Source: Porogramme epimiltina
Taxonomy: Eukaryota > Basidiomycota > Agaricomycetes > Polyporales > Polyporaceae
Length of the DNA stretch: 29,742 nucleotides
Direction of reading: 5' to 3'
Assembly: GCA_900155495.1 (NCBI GenBank)
Contig: FTLJ01000638.1
Coordinates: 1 to 29,742, forward strand
In this document: positions 9,070 through 19,883 of the stretch, piece after piece
Layout: each line of letters opens with the position of its first letter
Numbering within the stretch: position 1 is the first letter of the stretch
Program-made: the position numbers and the translations under genes
The notes under the pieces: model-generated
Told to the model about the DNA's origin: nothing
The model's database searches: none
The model's input: only the letters and a program-made list of their open reading frames with translations

Positions 9070-10153
9070 GGTAGTAGGAAAGCGTGTATGGTGTACTAGT
9101 TGCCAAATTGAAACGGCCTTAGCTTAGTGACTTCAAATTGAAAAGGTGCTGTATATGTTGATAACATTTTGGATGAAGCTTGAGGCGGGGGAGTCCGTTA
9201 AGGACGCGTGAAGCTCTTGTGGGGCCGTACCTTCACTACATCGACGTCCCGGGGCTCAACGTCAGCGCATATGACACGTAGTAGAATTTAGGCATCACGT
9301 GCACGAAGCCCATCACCCCCGCCCGAATACTAAAGGTTATCGTCAAGTACCCCGACGACATTGTCCGCCTCAAGCAGGAAGCGGCCGCGGCCACGGCCGC
9401 CAAGTGGGGCGAGGATAGCGCCAGTTTAACACAGGCAAGCTTCACCCTGGCATTCTTTTTATGACGTGGCCCCCGTCACTCGCGACAGTGAGATTGAAGC
9501 GATCGTCGGCGCACACGATTCTGACGTCCTGTACAGTGCCGTGGCAATGTCGTACTACTTCGATGAACTTGCCGGGAAGACTTAATTCCTCGTGAGTGCT
9601 ATGAATCTCTAAATGCGGAGAGGACTGAATACCTTAGCGCTCCTAGCTGGAGCCGCAGGAGCTACAGGTGTCTGAATCTGAGAGGCCGTCAGGTATCGTA
9701 GAAAGGGTGCGTGAACGAAGATGGGCGACTCCCTCCGATCGCACGATGCCGCACCAGTTAGTGACAGGACCTTCTCTGCAAATACGATGGGTCCATACCT
9801 ATTCACTTGCTCGTCACGCCGTCCCCAGAAGCGACATGTGGTCGTGTCAGAGCAGTCGCGGTCCGCCGGTCTCTGTGTCCGAGTGTGAGTGGTTTGACGG
9901 TCATCAGGTGCGGTGGAACAGGGTGAAGATGCCAGGGTTATGTAAGGAAGAGCTCCTAGGGAGCGAGGACGGAGAGAGTCGAGACAGGAAATGGGCCAGA
10001 CCGGATGCGAGAGCGGAAGACGCTTCGTTCGAGGCTCAGGACCTATCGGTCGAATTGTGAGATGTGACCCGAGCAGTCACCTACCTGTGATAGAGAGGTC
10101 AGCGCGCAGAGATCTCCCTCACCGTGGTCTCACTGGCAGACTCGGTATTTGGG
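9070..10153. other. Spacer between cytolysin-like genes A and B: amidohydrolase fragment and promoter block
   Basis: The first 500 bp hold a degenerate amidohydrolase fragment. The rest (about 9591-10153) is a conserved upstream block shared with 22390-22955 and 24629-25165, including GCTTCGTTCGAGG and ACCTATCGGTCGAATT. Conservation in front of three paralogous genes suggests promoter sequence carried along with each copy. Confidence 0.6.
9206..9560 (+). pseudogene. Degenerate amidohydrolase fragment 1 (around exon 5)
   Basis: The stretch matches exon 5 of the complete amidohydrolase (17980-18363). Landmarks are GGCCGTACCTTCACTACAT (9223), GGCATCACGTGCACGAAGCC, CTCAAGCAGGAAGCGGCCGC, and GAAGCGATCGTCGGCGCACA near 9497. 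In-frame stops and a deletion (loss of the sequence encoding the AVANADFFVF region) make it non-coding. Sequence before the exon (AAGCTCTTGTGG) resembles the end of exon 4 with no intron between. Confidence 0.8.
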
Positions 10154-10160
10154 TATATAA
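10154..10160 (+). promoter_or_regulatory. TATA box of cytolysin-like gene B
   Basis: TATATAA lies 74 bp before the ATG at 10228, followed by the conserved GCTCTGCAACGACCGCTGG, which is also found before the genes at 23033 and 25250. This is a canonical basidiomycete TATA core promoter. Confidence 0.7.
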
Positions 10161-10227
10161 GCTCTGCAACGACCGCTGGAACGATATCGAACATCCACTG
10201 CACTCCTCCGCCTGCCTTCCAATTGCC

Positions 10228-10938
10228 ATGGGTACGCCCGTCCCCATCGACTGCACTGTCATCAGCAACAGTGATCTTTTTGGTAAGATCGGTCAGGTAC
10301 GCCTTCTCCCAGTAAGTTTGCTCCGAACGGATGCTGACAGGATGTCCACACCCCATTCAGCTCTCTGGGATTCCCATCCCCCCGCCCCCCAAGGACCTCG
10401 TGAGCAAGTTCCGCTGGGTTCAGTGCACAGTCAAGAACGAAACGCAGTTCCCCGTCTCCCTCATCGACACGTACTTCGGCTCGGGCCGCGACTGGACTGC
10501 GCCCCCGAGCGGCTTCGGGAGCTTCAGTCAGGTCGTCTTCTCCTCCTACAACGATGACCACACCACGGCTGGCGTCACCGGCGGCACGGCGTTTCGCCTT
10601 TCCCTCGACAACAAGCATTACCTTGACATCTCCTTGGTGAGCTTTGTTCCCTTGTTTGCGCGGATGAAGCCGTCATTAACCCGTCGGTATTTCGCGCGCA
10701 GGGTTGGACGAGCCCAGGGACCTCGGCAGGGTCACCTCAGGCCGGCGTCGTTGAGTCCAGCAAGGCAAAGGACGGCTGCGACGCTGTCCATCCCGGGCCG
10801 AAAGAGTGGCACATCACCTCCAAGTACGTTTACGAGGGGAAGGATAAGGAGGGCAAGCCGTCGAAGTTCCAGATTATTGCGTCCGTCATACCCGGCCAGG
10901 AGGCAATATTTAGGCTCACCGAACAATTAGTGTTATAA
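10228..10938 (+). CDS. Putative actinoporin/aegerolysin-like (cytolysin-lectin fold) protein B
   Basis: Three exons, 10228-10296, 10361-10636 and 10702-10938, with 64- and 65-bp introns give 193 codons with no frame damage. Exon 1 differs from gene A: it encodes a polar segment starting MGTPVPIDCTV instead of a hydrophobic one. Exon 2 has the same length (276 nt) and core as A (VQCTVKNETQF, DTYFGSGRDWTAP, GGTAFRLSLD). Exon 3 is slightly longer than in the paralogues and its last dozen residues diverge (EAIFRLTEQLVL where others have ETLYVIKQ), so the C-terminal strand may be altered. Family call and caveats are as for gene A. The start is fixed by the conserved CCATGGGTACGCC context shared with the gene at 23033. 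Confidence 0.55.
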
Positions 10939-11648
10939 CGGCAAAGCATGTACGATAGGATGTCTACGCCAAACGGCGTCAATGACAGCGCGGTATGGCG
11001 CGGCGCGAGCGGCGGCTTCGGCACGGGACCTACTAGCGCCGCGGTCAACGCAGGCATCGCGCTGCGCCCTGACATGCGGCCAGATCGGTCCTTAGCACCC
11101 ATTACTAGGCGGTATGTACTCGCGAAGAAGGCGTGAGAGTGGAAGGAGTTGGAGGGCTGGGACTGGGCAGCTGAGGGAGGACGTGCTGGCAGACCCACGG
11201 CTTGTGCTAGAGTCGGAACTGAGTCCGACAGAGCTCTTCGACGTCCAGGCGAATCTACGGGCCAAGCCTGAGGCCTGATTGGTTACGCGCGATGGGTGAG
11301 CCCTCTTTGACCTGCGGATAACCTTCAGCCTCATAGCTCATACTATTTCCTTCAGTCGATAAGATTTTGTCTGAGGCTAGTCTCGCTTGTTCAAGACACT
11401 TAGTTTGATGCTAACACCGTTATATGAATATTCCGGAGGTAGCGCTTCTTTGTGAATGGTTAGCGAGACGTGCTACGACCACTCTTGCTACTAATTGGTA
11501 TTGAAGCCTCTTGGAACTTCAATCCTCCCAGATGTCGAACCACGTGGTTGACACCCTTTCGCGCTGCGGATGAGATGCCTGACGGCTGTCAACTTTGGAA
11601 AGAAAGCTTCCCTTTCCACTTCAGTTGTGTCAGACCCGCTGTGCTTCA
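10939..11648. other. Gene-free segment specific to unit 1, possible gene remnant
   Basis: This opens a stretch of about 2.3 kb absent from unit 2. Between 10970 and 11280 the base composition looks codon-like, with interrupted frames (for example one reading LADPRLVLESELSPTELFD near 11190-11240), which may be the tail of a degraded gene. I cannot name it. Confidence 0.35.
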
Positions 11649-11655
11649 TATAAAA
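11649..11655 (+). promoter_or_regulatory. TATA box of MYND gene
   Basis: TATAAAA lies 121 bp before the start at 11770, followed by a pyrimidine-rich stretch (about 11690-11765), the usual arrangement ahead of fungal transcription starts. Confidence 0.6.
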
Positions 11656-11769
11656 TTAATGAACATATTCTTGCTGCCCGCACGTTGCCAACACCCCACC
11701 TTTCCTCCAACTGCGTCGTCCTTTCTGTTCAAGCCCCCCTCCCCTGCCTGTCTCCTCCTTCTGATCACC

Positions 11770-12867
11770 ATGATGTCAGAGCCCGAAAGAGATATTTCCC
11801 TGCCTCCTCATCGCCATTGTTTTGTATGCGGTAAACCAGGCTCAGAAGGTCATCCACTCAGGAGATGCTCAGGATGTCGCATGGAGACGATTGTGTACTG
11901 CGGGAGGCAATGTCAGGAAGCTCACTGGCCGGTCCATCGGTATGTGTCCACTGATCGTGTATTCTCACGTTCTACAAGCTAATCTACACATTCAAGGATC
12001 GGCTGTAAGGTCATCCGCGCTTTTCCTCCATCCAACTTGTTCACCGACAACGATACACTTCGCTATGGCTACTCCTCCCCTGAGGCACTCGAACAAGCCA
12101 TATGGCAATTCAACAGCATGCATGCGTGGGCTTTCACTACCATGGCTAAAGCCCTCGCCCTCATCAAGTACGGTGCGAACTGCCTCTCCTGTACCGAACG
12201 GATCTCCTTCTGTTTCTCCTTCAAGCCACACCCGACGCGTCGGAGCTCAGAGACCGCGCGCGACTTTCGCGCTAGGACGGGCCGCTTCCCATTCGCCCTG
12301 GTCAGCCTCGAACGCTACGACTACAGCCATCTCTGGGAACCAGATGCCAGCGCGGACCGCAAGGCCTTCGCAGAGGACCTCGACAAGACTCGTGCGGAGG
12401 CCCTGGCGGACTACACGCAGCGCTCGCTGAATGCTGGCTACAAGCCCCCGGACGGCATCCTCAACCTGTCGTTCGAGTTCGCCGACCCAAACAGCGCGAA
12501 GCACTATACGCACGTGCCTCAGTGGCATCCGCCCCCGGGCCACCCGCCGCTCAACCACCCCCACGTCCGAGCCATGCTCGATGACGTCACGCGCCTCGCG
12601 GCGGCGAGCCTCGGCAGTCCCTTCTCATTCCGGCGGACGGCGTTGGGCGAGGTGTGCCCGGGGCGGTACGCTCGCTTGCAGGGGAAGAAGGCGGACACAT
12701 GGGTACCGCTTTCCGATAGTTGGAGGGCGTTCCAAGAGGGGCGCACGGAGCACGAGGGCCTCGAGGAGCTGCAAGGGCTGGGCATCATGTCGGCGCGGCC
12801 TATGGAGCTTGTGAAGTTCTTGGACATGTTCGAGCCTCAGCAGATTCTGAAGCCTCGGGGGATGTGA
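11770..12867 (+). CDS. MYND-type zinc-finger protein
   Basis: Two exons, 11770-11939 and 11997-12867 (57-bp intron), give 346 codons. The MYND finger lies near the N-terminus with all eight zinc ligands in consensus spacing: C17, C20, C33, C36, C44, C48, H56 and C60. C60 is encoded only after the intron, which confirms the splice. MYND fingers mediate protein-protein contacts; many basidiomycete members carry a poorly characterised C-terminal region like the one here, and I see no SET domain. The C-terminal part has acidic and tryptophan-containing segments (for example YSHLWEPDASADRKAFAEDL). A second ATG directly follows the first, so the start may be one codon later. The gene has no counterpart in unit 2 and sits inside a unit 1-specific segment. 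Confidence 0.85.
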
Positions 12868-14451
12868 GCTCGTGCCGGTTCATATTCCACCTTGGCTCTT
12901 TAATTCGCCTTCGTCTCAGTCAAGGTGAAATATACGGAGCTCGAGATGGTGCAAATCTAGTATGTAACCTAGGCCACATCTAATTCGTTACGGCTCATTG
13001 GCACCCATTCCGACGTTTGCGCGAAGGCCTGCGTTATGTTAACGTTTACTACATCGGGGTAGTAATGCAAAAGTTATATCCGAATCCCGTAGGCCAACGT
13101 AGATATACCTCTCACGCAACCATGATATTATCGAGTACCCGACTACCACATGCATGAGTGACCAGAGCTCAAGACACGGAGGCTAGTAGTGCGGCATGTC
13201 TCACAGGAATGCTTAATTTTCACGCTTTGGCAAATGCGACTCCACAGACTACGGACTCCCGGCACACCCTATGCCGCAGCTCGCCGACAAACGACATCCT
13301 TTCCCCGCAGTATGTACTACAGGTCTCTGGGGTGCCGTTCGTCACGGCGGTGCCAACCTAAGTTGTTGATCTTCATGAAGGTCGAGAACAGGGGACCCCG
13401 CTGGTGCATCTCAATGATCCTCTGCGACGCACTGGGCTCGCGAATGGGCATATGCTTCCCACTGCGCCAATGCGAGTGGCGGGCGGTGAGGCGCCTGAGC
13501 TGCGACGCTAACATGTACACCCCGCACACTTCCGACCGGCCTAGTACACACGCTGCGCAGCTGGCGGACGAGCGCGCCGCGGCTGCAGTGGCGCGCATTG
13601 TGGTGGTGCCACCGCGGCGCCTCGGTGCGTAAGTTGTCAGCGGCCGGCCTGCCCGCCTTCGTCCACTCTCCAGAACTTGCGCGGCGCACCCAAGACCGCG
13701 CGAAGTCGAAGTCGAAGGCGAATTGGCAGCGGAAGCCGCAGCAAGCAGAAGCGGGCGACTGGGCCCTGCGCGCGCACCCCAAGGGGAGGTTGCAGGTTAC
13801 GCGCGCAGGGTCCACGACGCCCACCCGTAGAACCCCCGTACGTGTCACCGACATGAGCCGCTGGTGAGGGGCGCACTGCCTGCGTTGGAGTCGCAGCTCG
13901 CAGCGGACAGACAAAGTTCCGTGCGCGCGAGGCTGCTGTTGGCGATCGAGAAGGGGCAGTGGCGGAGGGCTTATTGCTACACGGACGAGTGGATCTGGCG
14001 GATGGAGCACCGGCGCAGGACACGGTGGGAGCACACTGCATCGCGGGGGGTCCTGAGGTGCTCCATTGCCTTGAGATCCTTTGTGGTCTATGACTGAGAA
14101 GTTTAGATTGAGTTGAATTCGACTTGTGGGGAGGCGTTGGGTCCGGACCCCCGCGTTGGGCAACGTGCGTGCCGTTGTGTTCGAACGGATTCAAAAGAAT
14201 ACACGCAATCGGCTGCATTGTCCACTTTCTACAGCTAGGATCTTCGCCTTCTTCGCGCTCCTTTCCTTATTCCAGTTCTCATTACTTGCTTGGGCCACCG
14301 AAGATCGTTTGGAATGTAGTCGACTGATACCTGGGTAAAACATTATTAGCGATTCACGACATACGAAGTTAAACCTGCATACGCGATGTTGGCTCTGCCA
14401 GGGTCGATGAATGTGCTATACGGTGGTCAATTAGAACGCAGTGAGTGATGG
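12868..14451. other. Gene-free segment: end of unit 1 and junction with unit 2
   Basis: From about 13230 to 14095 the sequence matches 26075-26945 (for example CCTGCCCGCCTTCG near 13646 and TTGGAGTCGCAGCTCGCAG near 13886). Open frames are present on both strands but shift between the two copies, so the shared block is more likely noncoding or an old pseudogene. About 146 bp (14096-14241) separates the two units; homology to the region next to the unit 1 MIF-like gene resumes at about 14242. Confidence 0.6.
13230..14095. repeat. GC-rich tail block, unit 1 copy
   Basis: This is paired with about 26075-26945. A partial third copy of its first part (GATCTTCATGAAGGTCGAGA at 13368) occurs at 23898-24070, where CATATGAAGGTCGAGAGCAAGG is followed by the same order of motifs. 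Confidence 0.7.
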
Positions 14452-14886
14452 CTACATATAATTTTCAAATACGCACACGTAGCCACGATCACCGTCGACG
14501 TTGAGCTTCTCCTTGAAGAAAGCGAAAAAGGCCTTCGAGTAACCCTCATTACGCTCAGGGGTAATGTTATCCAGGCTAATCTGAGAATGAGCAGCATTCA
14601 GAGATGGGTGTTTGCTAAGGAACCATAGTTGAACATACCACGGTGAGAAGGAATGCAGGATCAAAGGTTCCCTTGAACGTCAAGGGCTTGTCATGGTCGA
14701 GGGAGACGGAGATGTAGTCCTCGGGTTTGCCCAATGTCTCCGCCGCAAACTGTTCCGGTCGCCCAGCATGATCAGTACGAAACGCAGGGTGATGAGAGGA
14801 CGAGTTACGATCACCTTGGAGAACTCGACGCAAAACGCCTTGGGGTCTGCGACTTTGACGTTGGTCTTGAGATCGAGGCCTGGCAT
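14452..14886 (-). CDS. MIF-like tautomerase-superfamily protein, unit 2 copy, altered C-terminus
   Basis: The three minus-strand exons, 14886-14815, 14749-14639 and 14580-14452, give 103 codons plus stop. Exons 1 and 2 have the same lengths as in unit 1 (72 and 111 nt), and the introns are 65 and 58 bp. Met-Pro, LGKPEDYISVSL and the GYSKAFFAFFKEKL block are all retained. After VFENY the two copies differ by two bases, so this copy terminates at once whereas unit 1 reads on for seven residues. Which state is ancestral is unclear: fungal MIF proteins usually extend further, so both may have shortened tails. The catalytic Pro is kept and the gene may still work. It is divergent with the complete amidohydrolase at 15395. 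Confidence 0.75.
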
Positions 14887-15394
14887 GTTGGCGGTATACG
14901 AAGTAGAGGATGTGGTCGACGAGGGATGGCGACACGCGTACGGAGACCACCGGGTTGGACGAGCTCAGCTATTTATCTGCTGACTACAGCAGCAGCCTAG
15001 ATACGGCTTGTGCATCCCGTGGGGACGGAGTGCTCCCATTACGAACTTAGGAGCTCGTCTCTGGGGCGTTCGGTGAGGTTCTGCGTGCGTTTGTCGGCCG
15101 CGTCGTGCGAATCCTTCTCACCATCATCATCTGCCTCGATGATGACGAAGGTCTCCAGTTCTCCGGGCCGGTGTTCTCACAGGCGACATCATCGTCCGCG
15201 TGCGCTACGGCGCGTCTTCAACCGCTTCAAGAACACCTCCGTTTACCACTTCCCAAGCACGCCAGGCCCCCTTCCCGTCGGTGGGCTGCACGGTTTTGGC
15301 TGCAGTGACTCAGTCTTCGGTCAGTCCTAGCACCTCTTCGCGTTGTGTACGCTCGTTATTGACCTACTCGCAGCCCTCAAGTCCGAAGGAAACT
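14887..15394. promoter_or_regulatory. Divergent intergenic region between MIF-like gene and amidohydrolase, unit 2
   Basis: The counterpart is 3745-4212. It is slightly longer (508 bp) with scattered indels, including an insertion near 15240-15290. No coding frame is conserved between the copies. Confidence 0.5.
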
Positions 15395-18300
15395 ATGGGC
15401 AACGAGAAGCGGGGATACCCCACCGGCTCCGTGCCTATGGGCCCGGCGAACACCATCTCTCCACGCAAGACGCGCTTTGCAAGAACTGCCTTGCTCGTCG
15501 TCTCCGCGGTCCTCCTTTCTACGCTCTTACCCGCTTCATGGACCTCGACACGCCTCCTCAACCTCGCGAATATCTCTGCGCCCGAGCCCTCCTTCACGCA
15601 ACCTGGAGAACAGTGGAAGGACGACACATGGCCCCTTCGTGAGCACACCCCTTGGGATATCTCTACCGACTTCCCCTACCCCCGCCTCCTGGAGTACGAC
15701 GTGACCGAGGGCACATGGCTCCGCCTCGACGTCAACCCCAAGACGGGCGAGATCGTCTTCGACATGCTCGGGGACCTCTATTGCCTTCCCGAGACCGCAT
15801 ACAGTCAATCTGCCCTCGCGTCGGACGCGTTCACCCGCGCGGTGCCGATCCTGCAGGGTGTCCCGCATGACTCGGATCCCCATTTCTCTCCCGACGGCTC
15901 TCGCATCGTGTTCCGGAGCGACGCGGGATTGGGGGTGGAGAACATTTGGGTGAAGCCGTGGACGGGGTGCAGTGCAATGGACGTGCGCCCTGCGCGTGCT
16001 ACTGGGGAGCTTTTGGACGCGCTTGCGGTAAAGGGTGACGAAGAAGAGCTTCTCGCGTCGGGGGTTGCGGAGACGGAAGAGAGGAAGAGGCGTCGGCTGC
16101 TTCGAGAGGGTCGTCATGACGGTACGTCCGTGTCTTCTTTGCAGTTTGCGCGCAGCGTCTCATGTCCAGCAGTTCAACGCGTCACGAACGAGACGTACAG
16201 ATGGGTGTCGGACGCGCGTTTCCATCCTTCCGGCACCAAGATCGTTGGGACAAAGTGGCACACATCCTCGCGGAGCTTAGGAGCCGGAGAGGGTTGGGAA
16301 TACTCCGTCCCCAACGAGTTTACGAACGACGCCATCAAAGCAGGATCTGGCAAGCTCCTCGTTGGTCGGACCCTTCCCCTTGGCTGGGGCGTGGAGAGCT
16401 ACGAACATCAACAGGTCGGGCCTGAGCAATTCGTCTGGCACGGAAACGACACTTTGGTGTACTCGAAGAACGTGGGCGACACAGATGGCACCTGGCTGTA
16501 CAACAAAGGTACGAACTCAGTACACTATTAAATGCAATCCGTCATTGACTTGTATCTCGCAGATGTGCATAAAGGAACATATGCCATCTTCTCGACCAAC
16601 TTGACTTCGAAGCAAACGACGACTCTCGTGAGTGCCTTCCCCGGAGGTGCCACGCGGCCCGAACTCTCTCGCAACGGACGTACCCTGGCTTTCGTGCGGC
16701 GGGTGCGTGACAAAGAAGCTCTGGTCTTCAAGTACGTGGTCTCTATACCATAGGTGAAGTTCTAGTCTAATGCATGCCACAGGGATTTGGAGACCGGTAC
16801 CATCCGTAACATTTGGCATGGTCTCACCTACGACCTTGGTGTAATTTCTGCGCCCATGGGAACGTACCCCTCGTTTGCGTTCACTCCGGAAGACGATGCC
16901 GTCATCATCTGGGCAGCGGGTCAGATTTACTACGTCCCTTTGGCTAAAAACGCGCAAGGCGAGCACGTTGCCGCCGGCGAACCTCAGCCTATCCCCTTCA
17001 CGGCCCATATCGAGAAGCGTCTTGCGGAGACTCGCACTGCGAAGACGGACATCAAGTCCGTCGAGACCGCTGACACCCAGCGCGTCTACGCTTTCCACGA
17101 GCTCCGTTCCGATGCGAAAGGGGAGAAGGTGGTCTTCCAGGCCTCCGGAGCGACCTATGTCCAGAAGGTTGAGGATGGAGGCGCACACCAAGCACAGAAG
17201 GTTCCGACCCTACACCCCAATGCCCCGTATTTCTCTCCTTCGTTCGTTCCGGGAGAGAAGGATCTGGTCGTCCATGCGCGATGGTCGGATGTCAACTTCA
17301 CGACATTCGAGCTTGCTAACCTGGCTTCCGGCGCTGCATACGAATTCACGGGGCTCCCTCTTGGTCGGTACTACTCTCCAGTGCTGTGCGGCTGCTCTGG
17401 GTCCAAGCGCCGGATTGCTTTCATCAAGACCGGTGGTGACTACCTGACGGGCGACGTGGTTGCGACCGCGGGCGAAGGTCTCTATCTCGGCGAAGTTACT
17501 CTCCCTTCCGGTTCTCAGAAGACGATCGAGGTCAAGAATGTTCACTTCATCCCCTCCGAGATCGACGGCGACGACGCGCTGCACACACAGCTACAATTCG
17601 TGGACAAGAACAAGAAGCTCCTGGTGCAGTCGTCCCAGCGCGCGTTCGTCATCGACCTTTCGGGCGAGTACAAGCACACGACACTGGCTACGGGCGAGAT
17701 GTCTGTGGAACTCGCAGTGCCCCCGCCGAGTGGGTCTTCAGTGAAGGGCAAGACCGGGGTCGCGATTGTCGATTTCTTCCAGGTGTACTATGCGCCGTCC
17801 GTGGCAGCAGACGACGCTGTGTGGAGCAAGCCAGCGAAGGCGACGAAGGGCCTGATGCGGCTGAGTGTCGACGGCGGACACTCGATTACGTGGAGCGGCG
17901 ACGGCACGAAGCTGTTCTGGTTCCTTGGTGAGTCCTGTTTGGCCTGGCGGGGTTGACTGTGCGCTAATATTTCTTGCAGGGCCGTACCTCCACTACGTCG
18001 ATGTCTCGAAGCTCAACGTTTGCGCACAAGCTGCCCAGAAGGATACGGAGAATTTCGGCATCGCGTGCACGAAGACCGTCCCCGAGTACCAGGAGGTCAT
18101 TGTTGAGTACCCCAGTGACATCGCGCGCCTCAAACAGGAGGCGGCCGCGGCCGCGGCTGCCAAGTATGGGGAAGAGGGCGTGGCAAACGCGGACTTTTTC
18201 GTCTTTGCGAACGCGACGCTCCTGACGTTCGACACGGGCAAGCTCAGCTCCGATATCCTTTATGACGCGGTCCTCGTCACCCGCGGCGGTGAAATTGAAG

Positions 18301-19883
18301 CGATCGTCGGCGCACATGACGCTGTCATCCCGTACGGTGCTACGGTGTTGGACGTCCAAGGAGGTGAGTGCTTCCTAATGATTACAAGCATTGGTAGTAT
18401 CTGAACCCGCATTTCACAGGTTTCATTACCCCTGGCTTCATTGACGTCCATGCGCACTGGAATGGCTTCATCACGACGTACCCTGCGCGGTCATGGGAGA
18501 TGGAGACATTCCTTGCTTATGGTGTGACAACCCTCCACAAGTGAGTCGCCGCACTTAACATTCTTACTCCAGCTGACCAAAATTTTTTCTTTTCAGTCCG
18601 AGCTCGGACAACGCCCTTGGATTTGCTGAACGCTTCCGCATGGAACGTGGTCAAATGGTTGGACCTCGCATCTACCACACCGGCGATATCATCTACGGCG
18701 CTGGCGCGCCAGGTATCCATCAGGACATTGTGAGCATGGAGGAAGCGAAGTCCGCGCTCGTGAGGATCAAGGTCGAGGGCGGACCTTCAAGCTACTCGTA
18801 CAAGAACTACAACCTCCCGTCCAGGTAAGCGTTACTCTTCGCTCCTTGGTGCTTGGTGCCTTTTGTGCTGACCAAAGCACAGGGCTTCTCGCCAGAGGCT
18901 GCTCCTTGCTGCTCGTGACCTTGAGATGCTTTGTGTCCCTGAAGGCGTAAGTTGAGAATCATTCTACCTAGAGTGTTACTGATCGTCCCGTAGGGTATGA
19001 ACTGGGATTGGGATACAACATACATCATTGACGGTATGTCTTTAACCCGGATGCAGATACATTTTGCTAATGATGGGCGCAAATAGGCATGACCACTGTC
19101 GAGCACTCGATCCCCATTCCCGTTCTCTACGACGATATGCTGACGCTATATGCACTAAGCGGCACCGGCTCGACGCCGACGCACGTCGTCAACTACGGAG
19201 GTGTCATGGGCGAAGAGCATATCTGGGCCACTGAAGACGTCCCCGGCAATCCGAAGTAAGCGAATACTTTCTTCGAGTAGCGCAACGTTATTGATTATTT
19301 TTAGATTGAGACTTCTTACTCGTCATGATATCTTGGAAGGCATCAGCGAGTCTACGGCCCGACCGAAGAACTGTAGGTCATTGACTGTTTCTGACGTACT
19401 GAAGCCGCTGACACCCAGTTCCCGTAGCTTACCAACTTTTCAACACGTCCGCTTCCATTGCTAAGATGGTGGCGATGGGTCATCGTACGCACATCGGTGC
19501 GCACGGCGAGCCCCCTCTCGGCGTGAACTACCACGCGGAAATGATGTTCACCAAAGCAGGCGGACTGACGAACTATGAGGTCCGCTCATAGCTCCTCGTA
19601 TTCCGATAACCCGCTAAGTACCCCACAGGTCCTCCGCGCTGCGAGTCTCGATGCGGCCATCACCCTCGGCATCGATGATGCAGTCGGCTCCCTCACTCCG
19701 GGCAAGCTCGCAGACTTCGTTGTGTACCCGCCTGGCGTCGACCTGCTCGAGGGCGACATCAGCGTCACGCGCGACATCCGCTACGTCGTGAGGGGCGGGC
19801 GTGTGTGGGATGCGGCGACCATGGCGGAGGTATGGCCTGTCGCCGGGCGGCGGGAGCCGATGCCTCCATTGAACGCGGAATGA
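15395..19883 (+). CDS. Membrane-anchored TolB-like propeller/amidohydrolase
   Basis: Thirteen exons: 15395-16121, 16173-16508, 16563-16731, 16783-17927, 17980-18363, 18420-18540, 18597-18824, 18883-18946, 18994-19033, 19087-19255, 19305-19372, 19428-19579, 19629-19883. These total 1285 codons in phase. A single membrane segment (about residues 30-47) follows a basic stretch, suggesting a type II anchor. Next comes a TolB-like beta-propeller (roughly 85-790; HDSDPHFSPDGSRIVF, DARFHPSGTKIVGTKW, PELSRNGRTLAFVRR). The C-terminal amidohydrolase has metal ligands H931 and H933 (GFIDVHAHW), TTVEHSIPIP (H1078) and HIGAHGE (H1176), and ends with GSLTPGKLADFVVYPPG, typical of imidazolonepropionase-like hydrolases. 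The substrate is unknown; bacterial homologues with this fusion are annotated only as amidohydrolases. Intron 12 has a weak GTCCGC donor and intron 11 ends at a TAG acceptor chosen to keep the frame. Confidence 0.9.

Larger units (their letters stand above)
3092..14095. repeat. Segmental duplication unit 1
   Basis: Starting near 3092 the sequence aligns with unit 2 starting near 14242, and colinear homology continues in blocks to about 14095 (matching about 26945). The shared order is MIF-like gene (minus), divergent promoter, amidohydrolase (plus), noncoding block, cytolysin-like genes and GC-rich tail. Compared with unit 2, unit 1 has gained a 1.06-kb inverted-repeat element (5294-6353) and a segment of about 2.3 kb with the MYND gene, and has lost about 2.7 kb of the amidohydrolase and one cytolysin-like cassette. 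Confidence 0.85.

Noticed and set aside
13411..14163. 250-codon minus-strand frame in the unit 1 tail block
   Set aside because: The corresponding frame in unit 2 is broken and shifted, so the open frame is not conserved between the copies.
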